Shown: one piece after another, positions 48,888 to 58,855 of the stretch
Position numbering within the stretch: position 1 is the stretch's first letter
Layout: the number at the start of each line of letters is the position of its first letter
From: an uncultured Corynebacterium sp.
GTDB taxonomy: Bacteria; Actinomycetota; Actinomycetes; Mycobacteriales; Mycobacteriaceae
Length of the DNA stretch: 64,000 nucleotides
Assembly: GCA_946220775.1 (NCBI GenBank)
Contig: CAMIFC010000005.1
Span: forward strand, 1-64,000
Direction of reading: 5' to 3'
Position numbers and translations under genes: made by a program
The notes under the pieces: model-generated
What the model saw: only the letters and a program-made list of their open reading frames with translations
Told to the model about the DNA's origin: nothing
Databases searched by the model: none

Positions 48888-48928
48888 GGAGGGGTACCAG
48901 CGGTTATGCCGTTGGTACCCCTCCTTTT
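48888..48928 (+). terminator. Terminator downstream of csbD
   Basis: GGAGGGGTACCA (48888-48899) pairs with TGGTACCCCTCC (48913-48924), with an inner CGG/CCG helix, followed by TTTTG. The preceding part (48736-48887) and the following C-rich stretch (48929-49049, repeated TTCCGCGC/CTGTTC segments) have no gene. Confidence 0.85.
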
Positions 48929-49049
48929 GTCTGCTTATCCTTCGGATTTGTCTGTCTACCCTTCGGAACCCGGCTGTTCGAGCCTCCCCGATACCGTTCA
49001 CGCCTATTCCGCGCTTGTTCCCGCACCTGCTCCGTGCCTGTTCCGCGCC

Positions 49050-49115
49050 AACCTCGAAGTCCCAACCTCGAATAGGGGCTAAAAACGGCCTATTCGAGGT
49101 TGGGACTTCGAGGTT
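49050..49115. terminator. 27-bp perfect hairpin between csbD and the ABC exporter
   Basis: 49050-49076 is perfectly complementary to 49089-49115 with a 12-nt loop (GGCTAAAAACGG). Each arm contains AACCTCGAA twice (49050-49058, 49064-49072). It lies between convergent genes like the hairpin at 36420 and has the same stem length but an unrelated sequence. Bidirectional terminator or miniature repeat. Confidence 0.75.
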
Positions 49116-49181
49116 CGTACAAGGGTGGGCAAATGAGGATGAAACCGGCAGTCGCCGGGCTATTCCTCGGCCACCGTTCCG

Positions 49182-51233
49182 TCAGCTGCGGGCCTCACCC
49201 GTGTCAGTGGTCTCACTGGCATCATCGATCCCACCAGTATCGTCCGCCGAAGCAGCAGTGGCACCCGTTGCGGTAGTGTCGGTCGCATCGCCAACCGCCT
49301 GGCCAGCGGCGCGCGCCGCAGCACCAGCCCCGCCACCACCATCTACATCATCTTCCTCGTCACGCTCGCCCTCCCAGAAGCCGAAGCGCTTCAGCCGGGC
49401 CTTGTCCTCTTCGGAGGCTGAGTTCGTGAGCTTCAACAGCTCGGAGTAAATGCCACCGGACACAGCTAGCTCAGCGGGGGAGCCGACCTCATCGACATGG
49501 CCCTGGTCCAGCGTCACAATCGTGTCCACATCGGCAATCGTGGACAGTCGGTGGGCGATCACCAGGGTGGTGCGTCCCGCCATCAGCTTCTCCAAACCAG
49601 CCTGAACGACCCGCTCCGCTTTCGTATCCAGCGCGGAGGTCGCCTCATCCAGCACCAGCACTGGCGCATCCTTCAACATGGCGCGCGCCACCGCGATGCG
49701 CTGCTTCTGACCACCAGACAACCGCAGGCCACGCTCACCAATAACCGTGTCGTACCCATCCTTGAACCCCATGATGAAGTCATGCGCATTCGCCCGGTGG
49801 GCGACCCGCTCGATCTCTTCCTGGGTGGCGTGCGGCTTGGCATAAGCAATATTCTCGCGAATCGTGCCGGAAAACAGCGCGGGCTCCTGGAACACCACGC
49901 CCACCGAGGAACGCAGTTCCGCGCTGCTCATGTCCGCCACATCCTTGCCGCAGACCGTCAATCGCCCTGCCGACGGCTGGTACAGCCCCAACAACAGGTT
50001 CACCAGGGTCGATTTGCCGCCACCGGATTCGCCAACCAGGGCGACTTTCTGGCCTCGTTGTGCGGCGAAACTGACGTCATGAATAACTGGCTCGCCTTCG
50101 TTGTAGGCAAAATCCACCGACTCGAACGCGAACACCGGACCGGCCGAAGGGGTGGAAAGCTGCGGCACCATCGCCGCATCAACATCCTTTTCGTCGACGA
50201 GCATCGGCCCACCCAGGCGAGACGCCTCAAGAAGCGCCGGGGGAGTCGATGCCTCTTCGATCTCCTCCATCGCCTCGAAGTATTCGCGCGAACCCGCCGC
50301 GGCGCGCTGCGCTGTGTCCACCAGCCAGCTCATCATGCTAGCCGGCTGACGTGCCATGACCACCAGTTGCAGGAGCAGAACCATGTCGCCGAGCGAGAAA
50401 TGACCGTTGATCGTCTGCCAGAATAGCGTCAGGTAGATGGCGAAGAAGATGAGGTTCATGCCGCCCATGCGGATGAAATCCATCCAATGCCAGTAGCGCG
50501 ATTGCTCGCGCGTGATGTCCACCGTGTCGGCGAAATGCTTCTGGAAGATCCCCAGTTCGCGCAGCTCCGTGACGAAGGATTTCACAACCTTGACCTGCCC
50601 AATGACCTCCGCGAAGCGTCCTTGGGCGAGGTCGATCTGGTCGTTCTTGTCCTTTTCCCATACGACCCATTTTTTGGACGTCAATGCTGTCAGCCATAAA
50701 TACATCGGGAAAATGATGGCGAGCAGCAGCGCGAGCGGCCAATAGTAAATCGCGGTCACCACAAGGATCATCGCGACAGTCAGCAGCATCGAGAAGAAGT
50801 TATTCGCGAAGGACTGCAGGAACTGAGTCAGCCCCAGGATGGAGCGGTCCAGCCGAGAAATAATGGTGCCGGTGACCTGCACGTCGTAGTAGCGCTGGGG
50901 GAGGGCGAGCAGTTTGGCGAAGTACCGGTTCGACAGGATCTGGCGCATGCGGGTGGCCATCACGTCACCGAACCAGCCACCGATGTTCTTCACGATGTTG
51001 CTGGTCAGCTCGACGGCAAGGAGCGCGACGGCCAGCCAAATGACGGTGGTCAGCGCCGCGTCCTTGGTGATGTTGCCTTGGATAGAACCCACGATCGTGT
51101 CGGTGGCGTTCTTCACCAGGAATGGTGTGGCCAGCGCCAGCACTGCGGTGAGTACGCTGGCGATCATCACGATCACATAGAAGGGGACGAGCTCCTTGGT
51201 GGAGCGCAGGATTCTGCTGAAGGCAGCAATCAT
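49182..51233 (-). CDS. ABC exporter with fused membrane and ATPase domains
   Basis: 683 residues: six predicted helices in the first 310 residues, then the nucleotide-binding domain with Walker A GESGGGKST, signature LSGGQKQR and Walker B LVLDEATSALD. It is a half-transporter that should work as a homodimer or with a partner; the substrate is unknown. The last 75 residues are an alanine/aspartate-rich tail not expected in the family. The gene is 18 nt downstream of the MalY/PatB-like gene and probably cotranscribed; AAAAGGAG precedes the ATG. Confidence 0.9.
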   Translation of the reverse strand: MIAAFSRILRSTKELVPFYVIVMIASVLTAVLALATPFLVKNATDTIVGSIQGNITKDAALTTVIWLAVALLAVELTSNIVKNIGGWFGDVMATRMRQILSNRYFAKLLALPQRYYDVQVTGTIISRLDRSILGLTQFLQSFANNFFSMLLTVAMILVVTAIYYWPLALLLAIIFPMYLWLTALTSKKWVVWEKDKNDQIDLAQGRFAEVIGQVKVVKSFVTELRELGIFQKHFADTVDITREQSRYWHWMDFIRMGGMNLIFFAIYLTLFWQTINGHFSLGDMVLLLQLVVMARQPASMMSWLVDTAQRAAAGSREYFEAMEEIEEASTPPALLEASRLGGPMLVDEKDVDAAMVPQLSTPSAGPVFAFESVDFAYNEGEPVIHDVSFAAQRGQKVALVGESGGGKSTLVNLLLGLYQPSAGRLTVCGKDVADMSSAELRSSVGVVFQEPALFSGTIRENIAYAKPHATQEEIERVAHRANAHDFIMGFKDGYDTVIGERGLRLSGGQKQRIAVARAMLKDAPVLVLDEATSALDTKAERVVQAGLEKLMAGRTTLVIAHRLSTIADVDTIVTLDQGHVDEVGSPAELAVSGGIYSELLKLTNSASEEDKARLKRFGFWEGERDEEDDVDGGGGAGAAARAAGQAVGDATDTTATGATAASADDTGGIDDASETTDTGEARS

Positions 51234-51251
51234 CGTGGGTTAAGACTCCTT

Positions 51252-52547
51252 TTACTGTGGGAACGCCTCCGCAATCCTATCGAGAGCCTCGTTGAGGATT
51301 TTCGGGGACGTCGCGAAGTTCAGCCGGACGTGGCCTTCGCCGCCGGTGCCGTAGCCGGTTCCTTCGTTAAAGGCGACTCGCGCCTTGGAGGCGATCAATG
51401 CCGCCGGTGTTGTTGTATCCGCGAGCCCCAGGCCGGGCACGTCGGTGAGGTCAAGCCACAGCAAGTAGGTGGCTTCGGGCCGGATGAATTTTGCTCCGGG
51501 GAGGACCTCCGGGATGCGGCGTTCCAGCAGGTCGAGGTTCTCGGACAAGTAGTTGACCTGTCCATTTAACCACGCTTCGCCCTCATTGTACGCAGCCGTG
51601 GCTGCCACCAAACCCAGCGTGGAGCCTTCGCCCGTGCGCAGTTTGTGGACCTGCGCCATGGCCTGCCGGTCTTGTTCCGAGGAGAAGATCATCTGCGCAC
51701 ATCGCAGTCCAGCGGTGTTCCACCCCTTGGAGGTTGCCGTCACGGTCACGGTGTTTTCCGCCGCGATGTCGCTGACGCTGGCAGTCGGGGTGTGCTTAGC
51801 CCCATCGAGGACCACCGGCGCGTGAATCTCATCGGAAATGACCCGCACTCCGTATTTTGCCGCGAGCTCAATTACTGCTCGCAGTTCGTCGGCGCGGAAA
51901 GCTCGGCCCAGTGGGTTGTATGGATTGCACAGGATCAACGAGCCAGCCGGGGCAGCTTCGGACGAATCGGCTGGTGCGGGATTGGCGTCCGACGTATGTG
52001 GGACGACCACCCGACCGCGCGCCGAGACGGTGCCGTTGGCAAAAATGTCCTCGAGAGCGTCCAGGTCGAAGGTCCATTCGCCGTTCCCATTTGGGACGCC
52101 AGCCTCGCCGGACCCCGTCCATTTCATGGGCACTTCGATGCTGGGACGGTGGGATGCGGTGGGGACATCGAAGAACGGGTGGTAGCTAGGGACGGGCAAA
52201 ACGATCGCGGACCCGGCGGGGGTGAGCTCGTCGATGGCGACGGTCACACCTTTGACGACATCGGGGACGATGCGCACCCAATCCGGGTCGAAGGTCCAAC
52301 CGAAGCGGCGGGAGTAAAAGTTGGACAGCGCCTTCTTGAGTTCATCTTCGCCGGCGGGGTAGCCGAAGTATTCGCGATCAACGGCGTCCTGAATGGCTCG
52401 GTTGACGGCCGGGCAGGTGTCGAAGTCGGACTCGGCGACCCAGAGGGGGAGGACGTCCTCGGGGTAGCCGCGCCACTTCATAGTGCCGCGGCAACGCAGT
52501 GTGGCGAGGTCCGGGACGGTGGGCTGGTTCGTGTCGTTGTTTGTCAT
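51252..52547 (-). CDS. MalY/PatB-type PLP-dependent C-S lyase / aminotransferase
   Basis: 431 residues, fold type I. The PLP lysine is K274 in TATSKGWNTAGLR; D239 (SDEIHA) and CNPYNPLGR (207-215) complete the cofactor site. Members cleave cystathionine and related S-conjugates; C. glutamicum AecD is the best-known relative. A loop at about 184-202 (HTSDANPAPADSSEAAP) is encoded partly by a repeat copy. ATG 52547 is 7 nt after TAAAGT (leaderless). The pairing with an ABC exporter may indicate export of a sulphur compound or antibiotic resistance, but that is speculative. Confidence 0.88.
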   Translation of the reverse strand: MTNNDTNQPTVPDLATLRCRGTMKWRGYPEDVLPLWVAESDFDTCPAVNRAIQDAVDREYFGYPAGEDELKKALSNFYSRRFGWTFDPDWVRIVPDVVKGVTVAIDELTPAGSAIVLPVPSYHPFFDVPTASHRPSIEVPMKWTGSGEAGVPNGNGEWTFDLDALEDIFANGTVSARGRVVVPHTSDANPAPADSSEAAPAGSLILCNPYNPLGRAFRADELRAVIELAAKYGVRVISDEIHAPVVLDGAKHTPTASVSDIAAENTVTVTATSKGWNTAGLRCAQMIFSSEQDRQAMAQVHKLRTGEGSTLGLVAATAAYNEGEAWLNGQVNYLSENLDLLERRIPEVLPGAKFIRPEATYLLWLDLTDVPGLGLADTTTPAALIASKARVAFNEGTGYGTGGEGHVRLNFATSPKILNEALDRIAEAFPQ

Positions 52548-52614
52548 ACGCACCACTTTACGTCGTGACTGCGACCAAATCTAGACAGCCCTGTCTATTT
52601 GTGGTTTTGGCTGG

Positions 52615-54153
52615 TCAGGGGTACATGCGCGGGAATAGCCGTCGGATTGATGCGTAAGAATCCTCGCCAAGCGACTCCGAGGAATCCGACATATCAAACA
52701 ACTTCACCGGACGCCGACCACGAAGAGCCTGATACTCCGGCCAATCAGGGGACTCGCCACGGGCGAAGGCCGACACGATGCCGTGGAACCGATCGGCCAG
52801 TGGTTGCAGTCGGTCCGGCGCATTCGGCCCACAAAAACCAGCGACCGCGGCCGGCTCCTGGTCGAGCACGTTGAACAGCAACGGCAAATCCCCGCAGTGC
52901 TGCGCATCGGTGCCATTTTCCTCGGTGTCGCCGGGCCCGCCGTGGAACTCATAGGCCCAGGTGTGCACTCCCACCTGCGAACCCGCACCCGCGCGCTGCT
53001 CCATTGCCGCGACATTCCACCGCCGCACCGCACCCTCGCCGATTGCTCGGCCCAGCGGGCGCGGTGGGGTGAATTCCTGGTTGTAGGCAAACCACTGCCG
53101 CAACCATTCGTTTTTATGCTTTCTGCCGCTCAGCGCGTCCGTCCACATGTGCGTGCCTGGAATGCCCAGCATTTCGGCGCTTCGTCGGTGAAGCAATGCG
53201 GACGCCAACCGCATCACCGGATTCTTCCCCCGAGCCATCCGATCCACCCGTTGGGCTACTGGCATCTGCACAAATTCATCACGCATCGTGCCGATCAGCA
53301 ACGGTACCGCCGCCATCAGCTCTGGTTGGAAGGGGCCAGGTCCCACTGCGCAATCATCCCGGTACCGGTGGGCGAATTTGGTGTAGGCGGCTTCGGCGTG
53401 GTCGTTGGTCACGTGCCTCATGTGTTCCCGGTCCAGCGGTGTGCCAAGGTAACGCTCCGCATGGCCCAGGCGACCTTGCCAGTTTTCGCGCGGCCAGGCC
53501 ATGGAGAGAATCACGGCGCGGTGAACTAAACCTTCCGCGCGGGGATCACACAACGTCCAGGCCGTCAGTGCACCACCGGCGGATTGGCCGACCATGGTCA
53601 CGTTTTCCGGGTCACCGCCGAACGCGGCGATATTGCGCTGCACCCAACGCAGTGCGCACAACACATCCTCGGCACCCCGGAAGTATGGGCGCGCCGGGTG
53701 GCCGGCGTGATCCCGAGGGAAATCCTCGGGAAGTGGTTCACCAGCAATGGGAAGGAACCCGGCGAAGCGCTTGCGGTAATTGATCGACACAAAAACGGCG
53801 CCATCTCGGGCGAAATTCTGTCCGTGATACCACTTCTGGTCCCCACTTCCTTCCTCGAATCGACCGCCGTGGACGAATACGATGACTGGCCGGGTGGCGT
53901 CCGAAGAAAGGGGAGGGGAACACACGGACAACGTCGCATCGGAGGGTTGCCTGGACGGTCCGCAATCCAACTCGCCGAACGGGGCGACGGGGCGAGGTGG
54001 CGCAAAATCGCTGGTGGTGGCGCGCGATGCATCGCGGTAGGGAATCGCCTGCCATCGCACCACGGCAGAGTCGCAAGCTGTGGAGGGAATCGAATAGCCC
54101 CGCACCACACCAGAATCAATGGTGACGGTGAGGGTCGCACGCTGCTGAGCCAT
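52615..54153 (-). CDS. Type-B carboxylesterase
   Basis: 512 residues, alpha/beta hydrolase. The nucleophile is S191 in GQSAGG; the oxyanion hole is the HGG at 95-97. The N-terminal VTIDSGVVRGY and the Y/Q-rich FVSINYRKRF block are typical of the carboxylesterase/p-nitrobenzyl esterase group. No signal peptide. ATG 54153 is preceded by TATTCT with an 8-nt gap (leaderless); the frame is open to 54243. It carries a repeat copy that reads LSSDATRP at 82-89. Divergent from the M3 peptidase with 82 nt between starts. Confidence 0.88.
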   Translation of the reverse strand: MAQQRATLTVTIDSGVVRGYSIPSTACDSAVVRWQAIPYRDASRATTSDFAPPRPVAPFGELDCGPSRQPSDATLSVCSPPLSSDATRPVIVFVHGGRFEEGSGDQKWYHGQNFARDGAVFVSINYRKRFAGFLPIAGEPLPEDFPRDHAGHPARPYFRGAEDVLCALRWVQRNIAAFGGDPENVTMVGQSAGGALTAWTLCDPRAEGLVHRAVILSMAWPRENWQGRLGHAERYLGTPLDREHMRHVTNDHAEAAYTKFAHRYRDDCAVGPGPFQPELMAAVPLLIGTMRDEFVQMPVAQRVDRMARGKNPVMRLASALLHRRSAEMLGIPGTHMWTDALSGRKHKNEWLRQWFAYNQEFTPPRPLGRAIGEGAVRRWNVAAMEQRAGAGSQVGVHTWAYEFHGGPGDTEENGTDAQHCGDLPLLFNVLDQEPAAVAGFCGPNAPDRLQPLADRFHGIVSAFARGESPDWPEYQALRGRRPVKLFDMSDSSESLGEDSYASIRRLFPRMYP

Positions 54154-54235
54154 AAGCCCACAGAATAGTGCACGCCGTGGTGTCCTGGTGGGCGAACCGC
54201 AGAGCGAACAACCCACGCAACGTAGTGTGGTCTGC

Positions 54236-56410
54236 ATGATCAATTTCGACGAACCATCTTCATTGCCATATCAGCTTCCGGAGTTCGACAAGATTGAACT
54301 CGCCGACCTCGTTCCCGCCTTCCGCACCGGGGTGGACGATCACTCCGCGCAGATCGCCGCGATCGCTGACAATCCTGCGGAACCGACGTGGGAAAACACG
54401 CTAGAGGCGCTCGAAGAATCAGGGCAGATGCTCAACCGCGTGCTCGCGATTATCTTCAACTACTCCGGCACCATGGCTACCGAGGAAGTCCGCGATATTG
54501 AGGCGGCGGTGTCCCCGGAACTGGCGAAGCACTTTTCGAAGCTCTTCTTGAACGAAAAGCTGTGGCAGCGCATTCAGCAGGTTGAACAGACCACGGATAT
54601 CGAGGAAGGGTCTGAGCCTGAGGCGCTGTTGAAGTATTGGCGTCGGAAGTTCATCCGCGGCGGCGTGCAGTTGGACGCCGACGGCCGCGCCGAATTGCAA
54701 AAGATTGACGAACGACTGGCAGAGCTGTCGACCTCCTTCGGCCGCGTGCTCCAAGAGCAGACGGAAAACGCGGCTGTCCTGCTGACCGACGAGGCCGAGC
54801 TCGAAGGGCTCGACCAGGACACGAAGGACTTTTTGGCGAAGGACGCCAAGGCGGCCAACAAGGACGGCTGGCTGATCCGCCTGGGCCTGCCGAGCGTACA
54901 GCCGATCCTGGAATCCCTGGCGAACCCGGATGCTCGCCGCAAGGTTTATGACGCGTCCGTCAACCGTGCCGGGGACGCCAACGACGCGACCCTGATCGAG
55001 ATCGCACAACTACGGGCGCGCCGGGCGGGGCTGCTGGGCTACCGCTCACACGCGGATTTCGTGGTTGAGGAGGAAACCGCCGGCAGCATTGATGCCGTCG
55101 AGGACCTGCTGGGCCAGGTGACTCCAGCTGCAGTGGCAAATGCTCACGGTGAGTATAAGGAGCTAGTGGATAAGCAGTCGGTGGATGCGAAGGCCGCCGG
55201 CGCATCCGAGCCGAGCGAGCCGGAAGACTTGACTGCCGCGGACTGGGCCTATTGGTCCGGCAAGCTCAAGGAAGAGCGCCTGAGCGTCAATGACGCGGAG
55301 CTGCGCAAGTACTTCCCCCTGGATCAGGTGCTGGTCGACGGCGCTTTCTACGCCGCCGAGCGCCTCTACGGAATCGAGGTCGTGCGCCGCGACGATCTGC
55401 GTGGATACCACCCAGAGGCGCTGGTTTGGGAGATTAAGGACGCCAACCCGGCCGCAGACGTGACCGACCCAGGTATCGGTCTATTGATCACTGATATGTA
55501 CGCCCGACCAACCAAACGCGGTGGGGCGTGGATGAGCAGCTTCGTGGATCAGTCGGACTTGCTCGGCACCAAGCCGGTCGTGGTCAACGTCTTGAATGTG
55601 GCGAAGCCAGCTGACCTGCCGGTGGGGGAGATCGGCAAGGCTCTGCTGAGTATGGATGAGGTCGCCACCGTGTTCCACGAGTTTGGGCACGCGCTGCACG
55701 GGTTGCTCTCCGAGGTACGTTACCCGAGCTTGTCTGGCACGTCGGTGCCGCGGGACTTCGTGGAGTTCCCCTCTCAGATCAACGAGAACTGGGCGTTGCA
55801 GCCAGAGATCCTGGCGAATTACGCGAAGCACGTGGATACCGGGGAAGTACTCTCGGCAGAGCTGGCCGACGCGGTGCAGGAGCAAGCCAAGTGGGGCCAG
55901 GGCTTCGCCACCACGGAGTATGTGGGCGCCTGCTGGGTGGACCTGGCCTGGCACCAGCTGACGGAAGAGGAAGCCGCGAAGGTTACCGATGTAGCTGCCT
56001 TTGAGCGCGAAGCACTGGATAAAGCGGGGATCGATATCGCGGACAAGATTGCGCCACGCTACCGCTCGGCGTACTTCAACCACATCTTCGCTGGTGGCTA
56101 CTCGGCCGATTACTGGTCCTACCTGTGGGCTGAGGTGCTGGATGCGGATGGCTTCCAGGCGTTTGTCGATACCGGTGCGGCTCATGACACGTCGGAAGCT
56201 GAAGAACAGGGCAGCGCTGAGCAGGGCGGTGGCGTCATCGATGAGGACGACGTGCGCTTTGCCGGCGAGCGGTTCCGTCGCATGATCCTGTCGCGCGGCG
56301 CGACAATCGACTACGAGGACGCCTTCTGGATGTTCCGTGGACGCCAGCGTTCGGTCGAGCCACTGCTGCGTCGCCGGGGCTTGGCTGGGGCGGGCTCGGC
56401 TAACGCTTAA
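54236..56410 (+). CDS. dcp: M3 family oligopeptidase (Dcp-like)
   Basis: 724 residues, zinc metallopeptidase. HEFGH at 481-485 and E510 (VEFPSQINENW) bind zinc; the following HGLL matches the peptidyl-dipeptidase Dcp branch rather than OpdA. It degrades short cytoplasmic peptides. ATG 54236 is 7 nt after TAGTGT (54223-54228), a leaderless start, and fits the family start better than an upstream in-frame start at 54188. It is slightly longer than E. coli Dcp because of an acidic insert near residue 660 (TSEAEEQGSAEQGGGVIDED). Confidence 0.92.
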   Translation: MINFDEPSSLPYQLPEFDKIELADLVPAFRTGVDDHSAQIAAIADNPAEPTWENTLEALEESGQMLNRVLAIIFNYSGTMATEEVRDIEAAVSPELAKHFSKLFLNEKLWQRIQQVEQTTDIEEGSEPEALLKYWRRKFIRGGVQLDADGRAELQKIDERLAELSTSFGRVLQEQTENAAVLLTDEAELEGLDQDTKDFLAKDAKAANKDGWLIRLGLPSVQPILESLANPDARRKVYDASVNRAGDANDATLIEIAQLRARRAGLLGYRSHADFVVEEETAGSIDAVEDLLGQVTPAAVANAHGEYKELVDKQSVDAKAAGASEPSEPEDLTAADWAYWSGKLKEERLSVNDAELRKYFPLDQVLVDGAFYAAERLYGIEVVRRDDLRGYHPEALVWEIKDANPAADVTDPGIGLLITDMYARPTKRGGAWMSSFVDQSDLLGTKPVVVNVLNVAKPADLPVGEIGKALLSMDEVATVFHEFGHALHGLLSEVRYPSLSGTSVPRDFVEFPSQINENWALQPEILANYAKHVDTGEVLSAELADAVQEQAKWGQGFATTEYVGACWVDLAWHQLTEEEAAKVTDVAAFEREALDKAGIDIADKIAPRYRSAYFNHIFAGGYSADYWSYLWAEVLDADGFQAFVDTGAAHDTSEAEEQGSAEQGGGVIDEDDVRFAGERFRRMILSRGATIDYEDAFWMFRGRQRSVEPLLRRRGLAGAGSANA

Positions 56411-56490
56411 CGCGAAAACCGAGTAAATTCTGCAGGTCGGATAGCGAAGCGATCAGTCACCAGCGATCGGACACAGGAGAGGAGCGCACC

Positions 56491-56715
56491 ATGAACTGGT
56501 TGATCAATGCATCGGTATGGGTGCAGACGCCCGTCGTGGTCGCGGCACTCTTGGTCTTCGCTGTGGCTGTTGCGTGGGTCCTTCACAAGTTGTTGATGAT
56601 CGTGATGCCGCGCAGCGAAGAAGAGTGGCGGGTGCTCGGCGTGGATCCCCTGCGTGAGGGAGCCTGCCGGGCGTCGAGGACCGAAAAGAAGACCCAGAAA
56701 GTAGAGAAGAGTTAG
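56491..56715 (+). CDS. Small single-pass membrane protein
   Basis: 74 residues: one membrane helix (TPVVVAALLVFAVAVAWVL), then a cytoplasmic or outside part (RSEEEWRVLGVDPLREGACR) and a lysine-rich end. AGGAGAGGAGCG precedes the ATG. The family is not recognised. The next ORF starts 3 nt after the stop. Confidence 0.65.
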   Translation: MNWLINASVWVQTPVVVAALLVFAVAVAWVLHKLLMIVMPRSEEEWRVLGVDPLREGACRASRTEKKTQKVEKS

Positions 56716-56717
56716 AC

Positions 56718-56804
56718 ATGAAGCACCATTCGAAAGTCCGCCAGGCATTGGCGCTATTGCTTGTGCTCATCATCATTGGATGGCTTGTCACGAACGTGTT
56801 TTAG
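56718..56804 (+). CDS. 28-residue membrane peptide
   Basis: MKHHSKVRQALALLLVLIII followed by GWLVTNVF: a basic N-terminus and a single hydrophobic helix. It starts 3 nt after the previous gene's TAG, with AGAGAAG upstream, so it looks translationally coupled. It is below usual annotation length. It could be a small subunit or regulator of a membrane complex. Confidence 0.45.
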   Translation: MKHHSKVRQALALLLVLIIIGWLVTNVF

Positions 56805-56940
56805 CTCTCAGTTGGGCCGTTTGATTGGTTCCGTGCTTCGGGATCTGACAAGGTTAGGAAAATAACCGAAATGGTGATCTCCGCCACTAATTTATGTTTT
56901 TATAGGTTGAGATAGAGGATCACGGCTCACAAGGAGAACG

Positions 56941-58773
56941 ATGGCTGAGTACACGTCAGAAGCGCTATACACAATCGGGGAACACGAAACGGTGCTCACG
57001 GCCCTGCGGGACCTGCAGAAAGAACAACCGGATGTTGTTTCTTTCAGCCGCCCAGTGAAGTTTGACTGGGTGGACGTCACGATCTCCGAATTCTTGGATG
57101 AGGTCTACGCCGTTGCCCGCGGCCTGATCGCCAACGGAGTGGAGTTCGGCGACCGCGTGATCATCATGTCGGAGACCCGCTACGAGTGGACTCTCCTGGA
57201 CCTCGCAGTGCAAGCAGCTGGCGCTATTTCGGTACCGATTTACCCATCGTCCTCGACATCCCAATGCGCATGGATCGTGCAGAACTCCGGTTCGGTGCTG
57301 GCCATCGGCGAGACCAGCGAGCACTGCGAACGCTTGGAAAACTTCATCGGCCGCGGCGAAGACATGACCGGTGAACGTCCGCTGTACCGCGTGCTGGGCA
57401 TCAACCGCGGCGCCATCGACATTCTGATCAACGATGGTCGTGACAAGCAGATCCCACAGGACGAAGTCGAAGCGCGTATCAAGCAGGTTAAGACCTCCGA
57501 CGTATGCTCCATCGTTTACACCTCGGGCACGACCGGTAAGCCCAAGGGCTGCAACATCTTGCATTCCAACTGGCTGGGTGAAGCCCGCGCGATTCTTACC
57601 CACCCAATCGGCGGAATTGCCCGCCCAGGCAGCCGGGTGCTGACGTTCCTGCCACTGGCTCACGTGCTATCCCGCGCCGTGTCGCTGGCCTGCATCGCCG
57701 GTGGTGCCTGCCAGGTTCACTGGGCAGACTTCGGCACGCTGGTCAACGAATTCCAGCGCTCCAAGCCACACATGATCCTGGGCGTTCCACGTGTCTTTGA
57801 AAAGGTTCACGCGGGTGTGAAGGCCAAGGCCACCGATGGTTCCGCCATTGGTGCCAAGATCTTCGAGCAGGCCGAGAAGGTTGCCGTCGAATACTCCAAG
57901 GCACTGGATACCCCAGAAGGTCCGAACTTGGCGCTGAAGATCCGCCACGCGCTATTCGACAAGCTGGTCTACTCCAAGGTCAAGGCCGCGATGGGCGGGG
58001 AGCTGCAGTATGCGATCTCCGGCGGATCCGCGCTGAACCCAGAGCTGATGCACTTCTTCCGCGGCGTGGGTGTCCTGATTTACGAAGGCTATGGCCTGAC
58101 GGAATCCACGGCGGCCGTCACCGTGAACTTCGCGCCGGATAACATCATCGGCACCGTTGGCCGCCCCGTCGGTGGCAACACCGTGCGCATCGCTGACGAT
58201 GGCGAGGTCCTGCTCAAGGGCACCGTCGTGTTCGGCGGCTACTGGAACAACGAGGAAGCAACGAAGGAATCCTTCACCGAGGACGGCTTTTACCGCACCG
58301 GTGACCTCGGCAAGCTGCTGCCGACTGGTCACCTGCAGATCACGGGCCGGAAGAAGGAAATTCTCGTCACCGCCGGTGGCAAGAACGTCTCCCCAGGACC
58401 ACTGGAGGACATTCTGCGTTCCGCTCCGCTGATCTCCCAGGCAATGGTGGTTGGCGATAACGAGAAGTTCATCGGCGCGCTGATCTCCCTGGATGAAGAA
58501 GCAGCTGACCGCTGGAAGGAAAAGAACGACATCCCGGCCAACACCTCCGTCCGCGAGCTGGCGAAGAACGCCACCCTGCGCAACGAAATCCAGGACGCGA
58601 TTAATGAGGCCAACCAGTCCGTGTCCCACGCCGAGGGCATCAAGAAGTTCCGCATCGTGCGCCGAGACTTCACCGAGGATCGTGGCGAGGTCACCCCGTC
58701 GATGAAGCTCAAGCGTTTCGTGGTGGCTAAGAACTTCGCCGACGATATTTCGTGGATCTACACTGATAAGTAA
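56941..58773 (+). CDS. fadD15: Long-chain fatty-acid-CoA ligase
   Basis: 610 residues, adenylate-forming. The P-loop is YTSGTTGKPKG; the GYGLTESTAAV and GDLG segments and the C-terminal GRKKEILVTAGGKNVSP hinge are present. It matches the FadD15-like branch that activates free fatty acids. AAGGAGAACG precedes the ATG. A terminator follows at 58856. Confidence 0.93.
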   Translation: MAEYTSEALYTIGEHETVLTALRDLQKEQPDVVSFSRPVKFDWVDVTISEFLDEVYAVARGLIANGVEFGDRVIIMSETRYEWTLLDLAVQAAGAISVPIYPSSSTSQCAWIVQNSGSVLAIGETSEHCERLENFIGRGEDMTGERPLYRVLGINRGAIDILINDGRDKQIPQDEVEARIKQVKTSDVCSIVYTSGTTGKPKGCNILHSNWLGEARAILTHPIGGIARPGSRVLTFLPLAHVLSRAVSLACIAGGACQVHWADFGTLVNEFQRSKPHMILGVPRVFEKVHAGVKAKATDGSAIGAKIFEQAEKVAVEYSKALDTPEGPNLALKIRHALFDKLVYSKVKAAMGGELQYAISGGSALNPELMHFFRGVGVLIYEGYGLTESTAAVTVNFAPDNIIGTVGRPVGGNTVRIADDGEVLLKGTVVFGGYWNNEEATKESFTEDGFYRTGDLGKLLPTGHLQITGRKKEILVTAGGKNVSPGPLEDILRSAPLISQAMVVGDNEKFIGALISLDEEAADRWKEKNDIPANTSVRELAKNATLRNEIQDAINEANQSVSHAEGIKKFRIVRRDFTEDRGEVTPSMKLKRFVVAKNFADDISWIYTDK

Positions 58774-58855
58774 CTAATAGTTGGCTACTTAGTAGCCACT
58801 TGGTGGTCCGACCTGCAGCGTTGAAAGTTTCCCGCGCCGCTCGGCCAAGCCTCCC

